The notes under the pieces: generated by a model
Database searches by the model: none
What the model saw: the letters and a program-made list of their open reading frames with translations, nothing else
What the model was told of the DNA's origin: nothing
Position numbers and translations under genes: made by a program
From: an uncultured Cetobacterium sp.
GTDB lineage: Bacteria; Fusobacteriota; Fusobacteriia; Fusobacteriales; Fusobacteriaceae
Reading direction: 5' to 3'
DNA length: 64,000 bases
Assembly: GCF_945952365.1 (NCBI RefSeq)
Contig: NZ_CAMFHX010000002.1
Location: forward strand, 62,001 to 126,000
Shown: positions 18,130 through 27,072 of the stretch, one piece after another
Layout: every line of letters starts with the position of its first letter
Numbering within the stretch: the first letter of the stretch is position 1

Positions 18130-19112
18130 CTTAAGTCACTCTCCTTATAGATATCCGTTATAATTTTCAAACTTTTTAGAGATTCTTCTAACGGAAGATA
18201 TAATTTTTTACTTTTTCCAAGAGAGTTGTAGAAACAATCAATCTCTTTTTCATGTGAAGCCCCATAGTAATCTTTTATCTCTCCTTTTTCATCCCTTTCT
18301 AAAACTACTTCTTCATTATCTTTACTTAACAGAAGTTTTCCATCTCTTATCGTATAAGTTCCATTTTCACAGTAAACCTTTAAAGTTACACTCGTATTAT
18401 TAAAGTTACATAAAGTCCCGCTAAAGAATCCTTGAACTCCATTTTTAAAATCTAACTTTATTGAAGCTGTATCCTCTACATCTAGTGTTAGATTTTTAAG
18501 TTTAAAAACTTGGCCAGATATGTTTTCAATCTCTCCTCCAATATCTTGCAAATAATCTATTGTGTGAATTGCTTGATTTATAAGTAGTCCACCACCACTC
18601 TCAAGCATCTTTCCTCTCCAAGGAGCAGCTTCGTAGTAGTTTAAATCTCTTCTCCAAAATACTGTTGCCTCTAAGCCTTTAACCTTTCCAGTTTCACCTT
18701 TGCCCAATTCCTCTTTCAACTTTATATAACTTCTATTTCTTCTATTTTGATATACCACTGTTGCTTCAACATTTGGATAGATTTGAAGAAGCTCTATCAA
18801 CTTTTGAGCTTCTTCATAAGTATGAGCTAATGGTTTTTCTATTATAAAATGAATTCCTTTTTTACATGCTAACTCAGCTATTTCATACCTTATATTGTGT
18901 GGTGTTAAAATATGTATTGAATCTAAACTCTCATTCTCAAGCATATCAACAAAATTTCTATAATAATTACATCCATTTTCTTCACCGATTTTTTTTGCAA
19001 CATCTAGTTTTAAATCACACACTGCAACTAATTTATGATTTTTCTTTATTAAAGGTATATGTACATCACTTATAACTCCACATCCAATCACACCTACTCT
19101 TTTTTCTTCCAT
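18126..19112 (-). CDS. Gfo/Idh/MocA-family oxidoreductase
   Basis: A 328-residue NAD(P)-dependent dehydrogenase. Rossmann motif VGVIGCGVISDVHIPLI is at the start, EKPLAHTYEEAQ carries the conserved catalytic EKP, and HTIDYLQDIGG supplies the usual His/Asp. The family oxidises sugar or inositol hydroxyls, often to 3-keto sugars. I place the start at 19112 (MEEKR), 9 nt after a GGAG and 2 nt past the stop of the upstream gene; a start at 19127 would overlap that gene and has no ribosome site. Confidence 0.85.
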   Translation of the reverse strand: MEEKRVGVIGCGVISDVHIPLIKKNHKLVAVCDLKLDVAKKIGEENGCNYYRNFVDMLENESLDSIHILTPHNIRYEIAELACKKGIHFIIEKPLAHTYEEAQKLIELLQIYPNVEATVVYQNRRNRSYIKLKEELGKGETGKVKGLEATVFWRRDLNYYEAAPWRGKMLESGGGLLINQAIHTIDYLQDIGGEIENISGQVFKLKNLTLDVEDTASIKLDFKNGVQGFFSGTLCNFNNTSVTLKVYCENGTYTIRDGKLLLSKDNEEVVLERDEKGEIKDYYGASHEKEIDCFYNSLGKSKKLYLPLEESLKSLKIITDIYKESDLR

Positions 19113-19114
19113 AA

Positions 19115-20284
19115 CTAAATGCTCCATTTCTTTGTGTATTTAGATGTTGCACACTTTTTCATTAACTCCTCATAATAAACATCTTTATCGATTGGTAAAT
19201 TAATCTCTTTATTTAAAAACGTTGATAAAAGCATACTATTTATTAGTTCTAAAGCTTTTATTCCCTCTATTCCTGGAGCTATTAGCTTATCTTTCCCTTC
19301 TATAGCATCTATCCAATTTTCTATAACTAAGGCATGCTCAACTCCCCAAGGAACTTCTCCTAAATCTTTTGATGTATATATTGTTTCTTCTACTTGAGGT
19401 GTATTCTTAGGATTTCTTAAATCTGCCGTTGCAACTAAATTCAATTCATTTTCAGGAACAAGAAGTTTTTTATAAGTTAATACATCATTCTCTATTACAA
19501 TTTTTCCATTATTTCCAATGATTTCAAGTCTATTTGTTCCTGGGGCGTCGTGAGTAGAAGTTATAAATACTCCGTTTCCTCCATTTGGATACTCTACATA
19601 TGCTGTTACATCTGTTTCAACCTCTACATCTCTATTCTCTCCAAATTTACAATACGCTCTCACCTTATTAGGCATTCCACAAAGCCATTGCCACATATCT
19701 ATCTGATGTGGAGCTTGATTTATTAGAACTCCTCCACCTTCTCCAGCCCAAGTTGCTCTCCATTCTCCGTTATCATAATATTTTTGTGGACGATACCAAT
19801 TTGTTATTATCCAATTCACTCTTTTAAATGTTCCGATACCATCAGCATCTATTATCTCTTTAGCTTTTATAAATAATGGATTAGTTCTTTGATTGAATAA
19901 CAATCCGAATGTAACATCCCTGTTTTCTTCAGATATCTCATTTAACTCCTCAATATTTTTTGTAAACACTCCAACTGGCTTTTCTAAAAGTACATGTATC
20001 TTTTGCTTAATAGCTTCTATTCCCATTATTGGATGTAAATAGTGTGGTGTTGCAACTATAACTGCATCAATCTCACCAGAACTTAACATCTCTTTAAAAC
20101 TAGTAAAAGTTTTCAATTCAGGAATAATCCCTTTTGCCCACTCTAATTTTTCTGTATCTATATCACAAACTGCTGTTAACTTTGCATTTTTTACTGTTCC
20201 GTTTGGTATTAAAGGTTTGTCTGTAAACGACATCACATGTACTTTCCCCATAAACCCTATCCCAACTATTCCAACTCTTAACAT
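19115..20284 (-). CDS. Gfo/Idh/MocA-family oxidoreductase
   Basis: A 389-residue second oxidoreductase of the same family, only distantly similar to its neighbour. It has the Rossmann GIVGIGFMGKVHVMSF, the catalytic EKPVGV and the NQAPHQIDMWQWLCG segment that usually supplies substrate-binding residues. It is preceded by AGGAGGG. Two such enzymes with two TIM-barrel isomerase-like proteins suggest paired oxidation and re-reduction of a sugar moiety around the uidA product. Confidence 0.85.
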   Translation of the reverse strand: MLRVGIVGIGFMGKVHVMSFTDKPLIPNGTVKNAKLTAVCDIDTEKLEWAKGIIPELKTFTSFKEMLSSGEIDAVIVATPHYLHPIMGIEAIKQKIHVLLEKPVGVFTKNIEELNEISEENRDVTFGLLFNQRTNPLFIKAKEIIDADGIGTFKRVNWIITNWYRPQKYYDNGEWRATWAGEGGGVLINQAPHQIDMWQWLCGMPNKVRAYCKFGENRDVEVETDVTAYVEYPNGGNGVFITSTHDAPGTNRLEIIGNNGKIVIENDVLTYKKLLVPENELNLVATADLRNPKNTPQVEETIYTSKDLGEVPWGVEHALVIENWIDAIEGKDKLIAPGIEGIKALELINSMLLSTFLNKEINLPIDKDVYYEELMKKCATSKYTKKWSI

Positions 20285-20297
20285 ATCTATTCCCTCC

Positions 20298-21161
20298 TTA
20301 AATTCTATTTATCATTTCTAATAATGTTTTTAATGATATTTCAAAAGCTTCTTTTCCATCTTTAAATTCTGCTTTTCTATCTTTTATACTTTCATGTTCC
20401 AACGATTGCAAAGTACTAAAGTTTATAAGATGAGGCTCTAATGATACGAAATTTTCATATCCATCATTTTTTAACTCTCTTAAAATTTCAAAAATTTGGC
20501 CATCACCTGTTCCTATTAATACATTTTCATTTGATGAATATTTTGCATCTTTTAAATGAACATATTCAACATACCTCTTTAATTTTTCATAAGCCTCTAA
20601 AGGTGAAACTCCGACTTGAACAAAATTAGCAGGATCAAATATCAATTTAAATCTATTTGAATTTTTTTTAGTTAACTCTATTAGATTCAAGCAACTTACA
20701 ATATCATCTCCGTAAATTCCCTTTTCATTTTCATGAAGTAACACTAAATCTGTTCCATCAATCTCTTTTAAAAAACTTTCTATTTTTTCAAAAATTATAC
20801 TTTCATATTTTTTCTTATTCTCTTTATTTAAAAAGAAACTAAAAACTCTAATATATTTAACTTTTAATCTCTTAGCTATCTCTATTACATTTTTAAATTT
20901 TTTAAAGTGTTCTGTAAACTCATCTTCAAAGTTTTCATTTTCAATATTTATTTTGCCTATTGGAGAAGCTATACATGAAACCTCTATATTTTTTTCTAAT
21001 AGATATTTTTGAATTTTATCAATCTCACTTAAAGACATCTCAGATATATTTTTTCCGTCAATTGACCTTAGCTCAATAAACTTCATTTTTAAATCTTTAA
21101 CAACCTCCACTTCTTTTTTAAATCCAATATCTATTTCATCAACAAACCCTGATATTTTCAT
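20298..21161 (-). CDS. Sugar phosphate isomerase/epimerase-like TIM barrel protein
   Basis: A 287-residue AP-endonuclease-2-like TIM barrel, the first gene of the minus-strand operon. Candidate metal-binding residues lie in LLHENEKGIYG, LIFDPANFVQ, VHLKDAKY and VSLEPH. It is clearly divergent from the isomerase-like protein at the other end of the oxidoreductase pair. A strong AAGGAG precedes the ATG. Role in glucuronide or related sugar breakdown is inferred from context. Confidence 0.8.
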   Translation of the reverse strand: MKISGFVDEIDIGFKKEVEVVKDLKMKFIELRSIDGKNISEMSLSEIDKIQKYLLEKNIEVSCIASPIGKINIENENFEDEFTEHFKKFKNVIEIAKRLKVKYIRVFSFFLNKENKKKYESIIFEKIESFLKEIDGTDLVLLHENEKGIYGDDIVSCLNLIELTKKNSNRFKLIFDPANFVQVGVSPLEAYEKLKRYVEYVHLKDAKYSSNENVLIGTGDGQIFEILRELKNDGYENFVSLEPHLINFSTLQSLEHESIKDRKAEFKDGKEAFEISLKTLLEMINRI

Positions 21162-21260
21162 TTCTTCATCTCCTTTTTTCTGACTCTCTTTACTAATCTA
21201 ATTATATTATCTCTTTCTATTAAAAAAAATGTTAATACTTGATAAAATCGCAGTCTTTTT

Positions 21261-21289
21261 TTGACTTTTTTTATTTTTTGTGCTATTTT
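21261..21289 (+). promoter_or_regulatory. Promoter of the AraC-type regulator
   Basis: TTGACT, 17-nt spacer, TATTTT, ending 19 nt before the start codon. The operon facing the other way starts from the same 147-nt intergenic region, where the regulator probably binds. Confidence 0.55.
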
Positions 21290-21308
21290 AAATTAAGGAG
21301 GCCGTAAA

Positions 21309-22520
21309 ATGAATGTTTTATCTAACTTATGTAACATGTTAGGAGTTCTAACAAACACAAACATCACTATATTTAATAAGAATGGAGAAAAAATTGTTAA
21401 ATATAGCTCTTTTCAAGTTATTGATGATTTCTCCCTTACAGAAAATAATATTTTAGAAATAAAATCTTTTCTTATTGATCAAAAAAATACAACAATATCT
21501 TTAGAAAAAACTTATGGCTATACAATCAATTTTATTGGAGTTAAATCACTGCAAAAAAATATTTTTTTCATAATTGGACCATTTCTTTTAGAGGATCCTT
21601 TTTACGAAAAACAAAAAGAAATATACAACTTAAAAAAAAATTCTCCAGCCGAGTACAGTTTTTATTCAAATTTAAAAAAAGTTAAAACTATTCCCACCGA
21701 AATTTTATTTCCATTAGTTTTCAATCTTATAAACTGCGAGTTTATGAATATTGAAAAAAAAATCTACACCATTAACGACACTATAAAAAAAATTGAAAAT
21801 AAACCTAAAGATTTAAAAGTTTTTTCAGAAAATATAGAACTGACAAACGAAAGATACCGTCTTGAAAATTTAAAATTAAAAGCAATAAAACTCGGAGATT
21901 ATGAACAAGCAATAAAATATCACAAAGCTATGTCATCTCTAAGTGAACTAAAACAAAGAATTCCAAGTAATGTTTTTAGAGCTTTTAAAAACGGATTATT
22001 TATATCTAGTGCCCTGGCTAGAAAAGCTGTCGAGGAGGCTGGTGTTCCTCCTACACTTATTCATGATTTATCATCTAAAATCTTTACTTGGATTGAAAAC
22101 TCCTCAACCTTAGCAGAAGTAAAAAAAATTGATGAAGATATTATAAAAGAGTATTCAAAGCTTTGTCTTTTTCATAATGAGAAATATAACTCTTTTAGCT
22201 CAAATATCAAAAACGCACTGCTTTTTATCAACATCAATAAAGATAAATCTATTAGTTTAAATGAAGTTGCAGATTTTACATCACTAAATCCAGAATATCT
22301 TTCTAGATTATTTAAAAAAGAAGTTGGAATGAATTTCAAAGACTACCTTCAAGATATCAAAATTAAATCTGCTATTGATTTTTTAGAAAATACAAATCTA
22401 AAAATTTCAGAAATCGCATTAAAACTTGATTATTGTAATGTTGAAAATTTTTCAAAATCCTTTAAAAAATCTACAGGAGTTACACCTGCTAAATTTCGGA
22501 AAAGCTCGAATATAAAATAA
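21309..22520 (+). CDS. AraC-family transcriptional regulator
   Basis: A 403-residue regulator divergent from the glucuronide operon. The C-terminal ~100 residues are a double helix-turn-helix of the AraC type (ISLNEVADFTSLNPEYLSRLFKKEVGMNFKDYL ... EIALKLDYCNVENFSKSFKKSTGVTPAKFR). The N-terminal ~150 residues resemble a small-molecule sensor domain of the PAS/PocR kind but are not securely recognised. It most likely activates the adjacent operon in response to a glycoside or its breakdown product. Confidence 0.85.
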   Translation: MNVLSNLCNMLGVLTNTNITIFNKNGEKIVKYSSFQVIDDFSLTENNILEIKSFLIDQKNTTISLEKTYGYTINFIGVKSLQKNIFFIIGPFLLEDPFYEKQKEIYNLKKNSPAEYSFYSNLKKVKTIPTEILFPLVFNLINCEFMNIEKKIYTINDTIKKIENKPKDLKVFSENIELTNERYRLENLKLKAIKLGDYEQAIKYHKAMSSLSELKQRIPSNVFRAFKNGLFISSALARKAVEEAGVPPTLIHDLSSKIFTWIENSSTLAEVKKIDEDIIKEYSKLCLFHNEKYNSFSSNIKNALLFININKDKSISLNEVADFTSLNPEYLSRLFKKEVGMNFKDYLQDIKIKSAIDFLENTNLKISEIALKLDYCNVENFSKSFKKSTGVTPAKFRKSSNIK

Positions 22521-22524
22521 CTAA

Positions 22525-22563
22525 AAAAGAGACTCTACAATTTAAAACTGTAGAATCTCTTTT
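22525..22563. terminator. Bidirectional terminator
   Basis: AAAAGAGACTCTACA pairs with TGTAGAATCTCTTTT, with one mismatch and a 9-nt loop, between the convergent araC-type and M20 genes. Confidence 0.85.
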
Positions 22564-22567
22564 ACTT

Positions 22568-23734
22568 TTATCTATTACTAAACTCTAACTTTATCTCATC
22601 TAAAAGTTTAGTATTTTTTAATAGTTTAACTCCTGTTACAGCTAATGCTAAAACAGCCTCTTCCATTCCTTTATAAGCTCCATCCTCAACAGTACACTCT
22701 GCTAGCTCTCTACTGTGACTGATTACATCTTTATAAAGAGGCATATACGGATGAATTGTAGCACAGACATGACTTACATCTCCTGCATCTGTCGACCCAC
22801 TATCTTCAGAGTTTTCCATTTTTTCAACTCCAATATCTTTCAAACTTTCTTCATAGACTTCCATTAAAGTTTTATTTGTTATTAAATCTAGGAAACTTGT
22901 TTCATAATTCTCTATTTCTAAAGTAGTTCCTGTTGATACAGCAGCTCCATTAGCACAATTTAAAACTTTCTTCAAAAGTATATCTAACTCTTTCTTATTT
23001 CTCGATCTCACATAGAAGTTTGCTACTGCTAAATCTGGTATTATATTAGCCGCTTCTCCACCTTTTGTTATTATTCCATGAACTCTATCTGTAGGTAGAA
23101 TCTGCTGTCTCAATGCATTTATTGTATTAAATAGTGTTATAACTCCATCTAAAGCATTTATCCCTAGATGAGGTGCACCTGCAGCATGAGAAGTTTTTCC
23201 TCTAAATGTAAATTGTAAAGCTTCCATAGCTTGACTAGAACTACTTCTCAAATGAATATTTCCACTCGTTGGATGAACTATCATCGCTACATCAATATTA
23301 TTGAAAGCTCCCTCTTTAACCATCTTTACTTTTGCTCCATCTGTCTCCTCGGCAGGTGTTCCTATTACTAAAACCTCTCCTCCATAGATATTTACAAACT
23401 CTCTTAAAAGTATTCCCGCCGCAACACTTGTAACCCCTAATATATTGTGTCCACATCCATGACCAATCTCTGGTAGAGCATCGTATTCAACTAAATAAGC
23501 TATTCTTGGCCCTGGATTTTTAGCCACATAATTTGCCAAAAATGCCGTCTCTATTCCACAGTATCCTTTTTCAACAAAAAATCCATTTTTACTCAATAGC
23601 TCACAATGCTTATCTCTTGCCTTTACCTCTTTTAATCCTAACTCTGGATTTTCAAAAAGAAACTGATTTAACTCTTTTAATTCATCTAAAATTTTCGCAT
23701 ATCTCTCTTTTAAATCTATAATAATTTTTTCCAT
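22568..23734 (-). CDS. M20-family amidohydrolase (AbgA/AbgB-like)
   Basis: A 388-residue metallopeptidase-fold amidohydrolase. EYDALPEIGHGCGHNILG and GTPAEETDGAKV carry the metal-binding and catalytic residues, and the dimerisation lid (SSSQAMEALQFTFRGKTSHAAGAPHLGINALDG) is typical. The closest family is that of p-aminobenzoyl-glutamate and peptidyl-Glu hydrolases. It lies 10 nt after the EutH-like transporter, so a transported amide compound may be its substrate. Confidence 0.85.
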   Translation of the reverse strand: MEKIIIDLKERYAKILDELKELNQFLFENPELGLKEVKARDKHCELLSKNGFFVEKGYCGIETAFLANYVAKNPGPRIAYLVEYDALPEIGHGCGHNILGVTSVAAGILLREFVNIYGGEVLVIGTPAEETDGAKVKMVKEGAFNNIDVAMIVHPTSGNIHLRSSSSQAMEALQFTFRGKTSHAAGAPHLGINALDGVITLFNTINALRQQILPTDRVHGIITKGGEAANIIPDLAVANFYVRSRNKKELDILLKKVLNCANGAAVSTGTTLEIENYETSFLDLITNKTLMEVYEESLKDIGVEKMENSEDSGSTDAGDVSHVCATIHPYMPLYKDVISHSRELAECTVEDGAYKGMEEAVLALAVTGVKLLKNTKLLDEIKLEFSNR

Positions 23735-23744
23735 TTATTCCTCC

Positions 23745-24857
23745 CTAGTTTATCTCCATACCTTTGTTTAATACAAAACTATTATTTCTTTCCTTTTTAT
23801 TTATAAACATAGTTTTTGCTAAATATATAGCAGCAAAACCAGAAACCAATTTAGCCACGATAAATGGTAATATATTTCCTGGAGATACTCCTGCAATAAA
23901 ACCTAATTGTCCACCAAAAACATAAGAACCTGCAACAGCAAAAGCACTATTTATTATTTTACTATTGCTATCCATCTTGTTAAAAATTCCAAACATAGGA
24001 ATACTACTCACAAGCGATGCCATGAATCCTGCTGTTCCACTTTCATCTACTCCTAAAAGTCCTCCCATTTTTTTTAAAGAGCTGCTAAAATATTTTTCTA
24101 TAAAATAAAGAAATGGATACGCACCACTCAATGTTAAAGATACTCTTGTTATAATTTTCATACTCTCATCTATCGGATTTAATCCCTCTACTATCGAATA
24201 CCCAAACATAGTTTCAACCAACGTTAAAATTAATCCTAAAGTTACTAGCAGCGTCATTACTTTTCCAAACTTATCAAATATATTACACGTCTTTTCAGGA
24301 TAAAACCATAGTCCTCCACAAATAACCCCTGAGAAAAGTACAACTGGAATCAGATTATATAAAACCAATCCTAAATCAATTCCCATTATCATCCCTGCAA
24401 CTAAACATCCTAAAGGAATTGTTGCTACTCCACTCAAAATTCCTTTAGAAAAGCTACTTTTAGACTCATTATCAATAATACCAAAAGCAACAGGCATAGT
24501 AAATATAACTACAGTTCCTAACATTGAGCCTAAAATTACCCCTGAAAAATCAGCTAAACTTTTATTCATAGCTAAATCTTGAGCTAAAAAATACCCGCCC
24601 ATATCACTGGCCAAAATAGAGTTTATATATATTGAAGGATCTATCCCTGTTATAGAGTAAAGCATCTCTACAAAAGGCTTTGAAAATTTTGAAATCAATG
24701 GAGTTATAGATAAAATCCCCAACATTGCTAGCATCAAAGGTCCCGCAACACTTACTCCATCCTGAAACCTTTGACCATACCCCAACTTATTTCCAAAACA
24801 CCTATCTAAAGCACCTATTACAGCAAAAAAAGTTAAGATAAAAAATATAACTTTCAC
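23745..24857 (-). CDS. eutH: EutH-like (ethanolamine transporter family) membrane protein
   Basis: About 370 residues with ten or more hydrophobic segments. Segments DMGGYFLAQDLA and MPVAFGIIDNES match the EutH family, named for ethanolamine uptake. No other eut genes are near, and the partner here is an M20 hydrolase, so the true substrate may differ. I prefer the GTG start at 24857, 7 nt after GGGGGA, over the TTG two codons upstream. Confidence 0.75.
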   Translation of the reverse strand: MKVIFFILTFFAVIGALDRCFGNKLGYGQRFQDGVSVAGPLMLAMLGILSITPLISKFSKPFVEMLYSITGIDPSIYINSILASDMGGYFLAQDLAMNKSLADFSGVILGSMLGTVVIFTMPVAFGIIDNESKSSFSKGILSGVATIPLGCLVAGMIMGIDLGLVLYNLIPVVLFSGVICGGLWFYPEKTCNIFDKFGKVMTLLVTLGLILTLVETMFGYSIVEGLNPIDESMKIITRVSLTLSGAYPFLYFIEKYFSSSLKKMGGLLGVDESGTAGFMASLVSSIPMFGIFNKMDSNSKIINSAFAVAGSYVFGGQLGFIAGVSPGNILPFIVAKLVSGFAAIYLAKTMFINKKERNNSFVLNKGMEIN

Positions 24858-24910
24858 TATCAAATCCCCCTTATTTTTTTTAATATCTATTGATTATAAC
24901 ACAAAAAGAA

Positions 24911-24945
24911 AAAAAATCTAGCACTTATGTACTAGATTTTTAAAT
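24911..24945 (-). terminator. Terminator of the FabK/nitronate monooxygenase-like gene
   Basis: Stem AAAATCTAG / CTAGATTTT, 10-nt loop; read on the minus strand a T9 run follows. Confidence 0.85.
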
Positions 24946-24949
24946 TCTT

Positions 24950-25885
24950 TTATGCAATTACTTTTCCTTTAAACATATCAAATACCTCTTTTACAGATAG
25001 CACGCTATCTATCTTCCACGCATCTTTTCCTGCAAAGAAAATTCCTTCTAAAGCATTTCCTTCATGACCTTTTATCAAACTATCTTTAACACAGAATTTT
25101 CTGCTACACTTTTTCAAGCAACTAGTACAACTCTTTGGTGTTAACTTTTCCTCTGCAATTACTCTATTCACATATGGTGATACTATCGCATTTGCAGGTA
25201 ATCCTGCAGAACTCATAAGTTGAACTACATCTCCCTCTTTAGAGTTTACATAGACATCTTTAAACTCTTGGCTAACCTCACACTCTTCAGTAGCTATAAA
25301 CCTACTTCCCATTTGAACTCCTGCTGCACCTAAAGCCATCATTCTCTCGGCATCTTCTGGAGTTATAACTCCACCTGCTCCTATTACAGGAATAGAAACC
25401 CCTTTAACGATCTCTTCTACGATATCCCAAGAGTCTTTATCTGTACCTAAGTGTCCTCCAGCGTTTCCACCTTCAACAACTATTGCATCTGCTCCTAATT
25501 TTTCAGCTATCTTAGCTAACTTTAAACTTGAAACAATTGGAACTATTTTAACTCCAGTTCCTTTAACTGTATCAAATACATCTCTTGAGAAACCAGCTCC
25601 ACATATAATCATATCAACTTTTTCCTCTATTGATACTTTTACAGCTTCCGCAAAGTTTGAAGCAGCCACCATTATATTTACTCCTAGTGCTCCACCTTTT
25701 TCTATGATCATCTCTTTTGCTTTTCTTATTTCATCTCTAAATTCATCTGCAGGAATAGCCGTTCCTGATATAACTCCAACTCCACCTTGATTAGCTACTG
25801 CTGATGCCAATCTTGACATTGAAGCTCTTATTCCCATTCCACCTTGAATTATTGGTACTTCTATATTTAAATCTCCGATTTTCAC
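24950..25885 (-). CDS. FMN-dependent nitronate monooxygenase/FabK-like oxidoreductase
   Basis: A 311-residue FMN TIM-barrel protein with VPIIQGGMGI at the start, the VVEGGNAGGHLGT substrate and FMN loop, and GAGGVITPEDAERMMALGAAGVQMGSRF. FabK enoyl-ACP reductases and nitronate monooxygenases share these motifs and cannot be separated here. The C-terminal region has a CTSCLKKCSRKFC cysteine cluster, a possible metal or Fe-S site. The start is GTG after GGAGGTG. A tandem operator overlaps its promoter, so a repressor probably controls it. Confidence 0.8.
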   Translation of the reverse strand: MKIGDLNIEVPIIQGGMGIRASMSRLASAVANQGGVGVISGTAIPADEFRDEIRKAKEMIIEKGGALGVNIMVAASNFAEAVKVSIEEKVDMIICGAGFSRDVFDTVKGTGVKIVPIVSSLKLAKIAEKLGADAIVVEGGNAGGHLGTDKDSWDIVEEIVKGVSIPVIGAGGVITPEDAERMMALGAAGVQMGSRFIATEECEVSQEFKDVYVNSKEGDVVQLMSSAGLPANAIVSPYVNRVIAEEKLTPKSCTSCLKKCSRKFCVKDSLIKGHEGNALEGIFFAGKDAWKIDSVLSVKEVFDMFKGKVIA

Positions 25886-25906
25886 TAAAATTCACCTCCA
25901 ATAATA

Positions 25907-25935
25907 ATAACACATGTTATGATAACACATGTTAT
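25907..25935 (-). promoter_or_regulatory. Tandem repressor operator upstream of the FabK-like gene
   Basis: ATAACACATGTTAT occurs twice (25907-25920 and 25922-25935), one base apart. Each copy is a dyad ATAACA-N2-TGTTAT. On the minus strand they lie immediately after a TATAAT (from 25941 down), so a bound protein would block initiation. Dyads like this suit MarR or TetR-type repressors; which one is unknown. Confidence 0.65.
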
Positions 25936-25988
25936 TATAAAATGGAAACTTTTTTTGAACTTTTTTTTTAGCCTCTTCAACTTACCTT

Positions 25989-26960
25989 TTATTCATCATA
26001 AAAGTTCTCTAAATTATCTATTTGTGAGTACACAACCGCTGCTAATTTATGTGATAAATGTCTAACTCTTTTTTCAGTATCAATTTTAATTAATGGCTCT
26101 TTTATAACTTTAACTCTCATTTTTTTCAATCTATTCAGATCTAACTGAACAGGTGTACTTCCCTCTTCACTATACCTCTCAATAATCTCATCTGGTATTT
26201 GAACAGAGTTAACTATAACTTTATCAATCATATCAAAACCTACATGCCTATTTATCGATTCTATATGATCTGCCACACTATAATTTTCAGTTTCTCCCAT
26301 CTGACCCATCACATTACATATATATATCTTTTGAGCTTTTGATTTTTTTAAAGCAGCCTGCATATTCTCTAAAAGAAGATTTGGAATAATACTTGTATAA
26401 AGACTTCCTATTGAAAAAACAATTAAATCCGCTTCTTCAATCGCCTTTATATTTTCTTTTGGGCTATTTACCTCTCCATCATAAAATACTCTTTTAATTT
26501 TCTCTCCCAAAACCGGTATATCTGATTCACCAAAAACAAATCCCCCACTTGTTTTTTCTGCAATCAACTCTATTTTTTCAAGAGTCGCAGGTAAAATTTT
26601 TCCATTGATATTAAATAGTCTTCTAAGTTTTTTTAAAGCTACTTGAACATCTCCAGTTATCTCTGTCATCGCTGTTATTAATAGATTCCCCAAAGGATGA
26701 GCTCCTATTGAAGAGTCCTCTCGGAATCTAAATTGAAATACCTCTTCTATTAATGGCTCTACATTACTCAAAGCTATCATTACATTTCTTAAATCTCCTG
26801 GAGCTGGAATATTAAATTCTTTCTTTAATATTCCACTACTTCCACCACTATCAGCTACCGATACAATTGCTGTTACATCTATCGGAAAGTGTTTCAGTCC
26901 TCTTAAAACGACAGATAACCCACTTCCCCCTCCTACTACTACTACTTTTGGATTTCTCAT
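25989..26960 (-). CDS. yvcK: YvcK/CofD-like gluconeogenesis factor
   Basis: A 323-residue protein of the YvcK family (UDP-sugar-binding, related to CofD 2-phospho-L-lactate transferase). The start VVVVGGGSGLSVVLRGLKHFP, GDLRNVMIALS, and GSLYTSIIPNLL are characteristic. In other bacteria YvcK supports growth on gluconeogenic carbon sources and cell-wall precursor balance. It is monocistronic, without the RapZ and WhiA genes that accompany it in Gram-positives. Confidence 0.9.
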   Translation of the reverse strand: MRNPKVVVVGGGSGLSVVLRGLKHFPIDVTAIVSVADSGGSSGILKKEFNIPAPGDLRNVMIALSNVEPLIEEVFQFRFREDSSIGAHPLGNLLITAMTEITGDVQVALKKLRRLFNINGKILPATLEKIELIAEKTSGGFVFGESDIPVLGEKIKRVFYDGEVNSPKENIKAIEEADLIVFSIGSLYTSIIPNLLLENMQAALKKSKAQKIYICNVMGQMGETENYSVADHIESINRHVGFDMIDKVIVNSVQIPDEIIERYSEEGSTPVQLDLNRLKKMRVKVIKEPLIKIDTEKRVRHLSHKLAAVVYSQIDNLENFYDE

Positions 26961-27013
26961 TGCTTATATTCCCCTTTTTATTTTTAGTTTCTACTATATT
27001 TTATAACATTATT

Positions 27014-27042
27014 TTGCAAAAAAAAACTATATTTGTTAAAAT
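27014..27042 (+). promoter_or_regulatory. Promoter of the CobD-like aminotransferase operon
   Basis: TTGCAA, 17-nt spacer, TAAAAT, about 20 nt before the ribosome site. Confidence 0.55.
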
Positions 27043-27072
27043 AGTTATATATTTTAATAATGGAGGGGTTTT

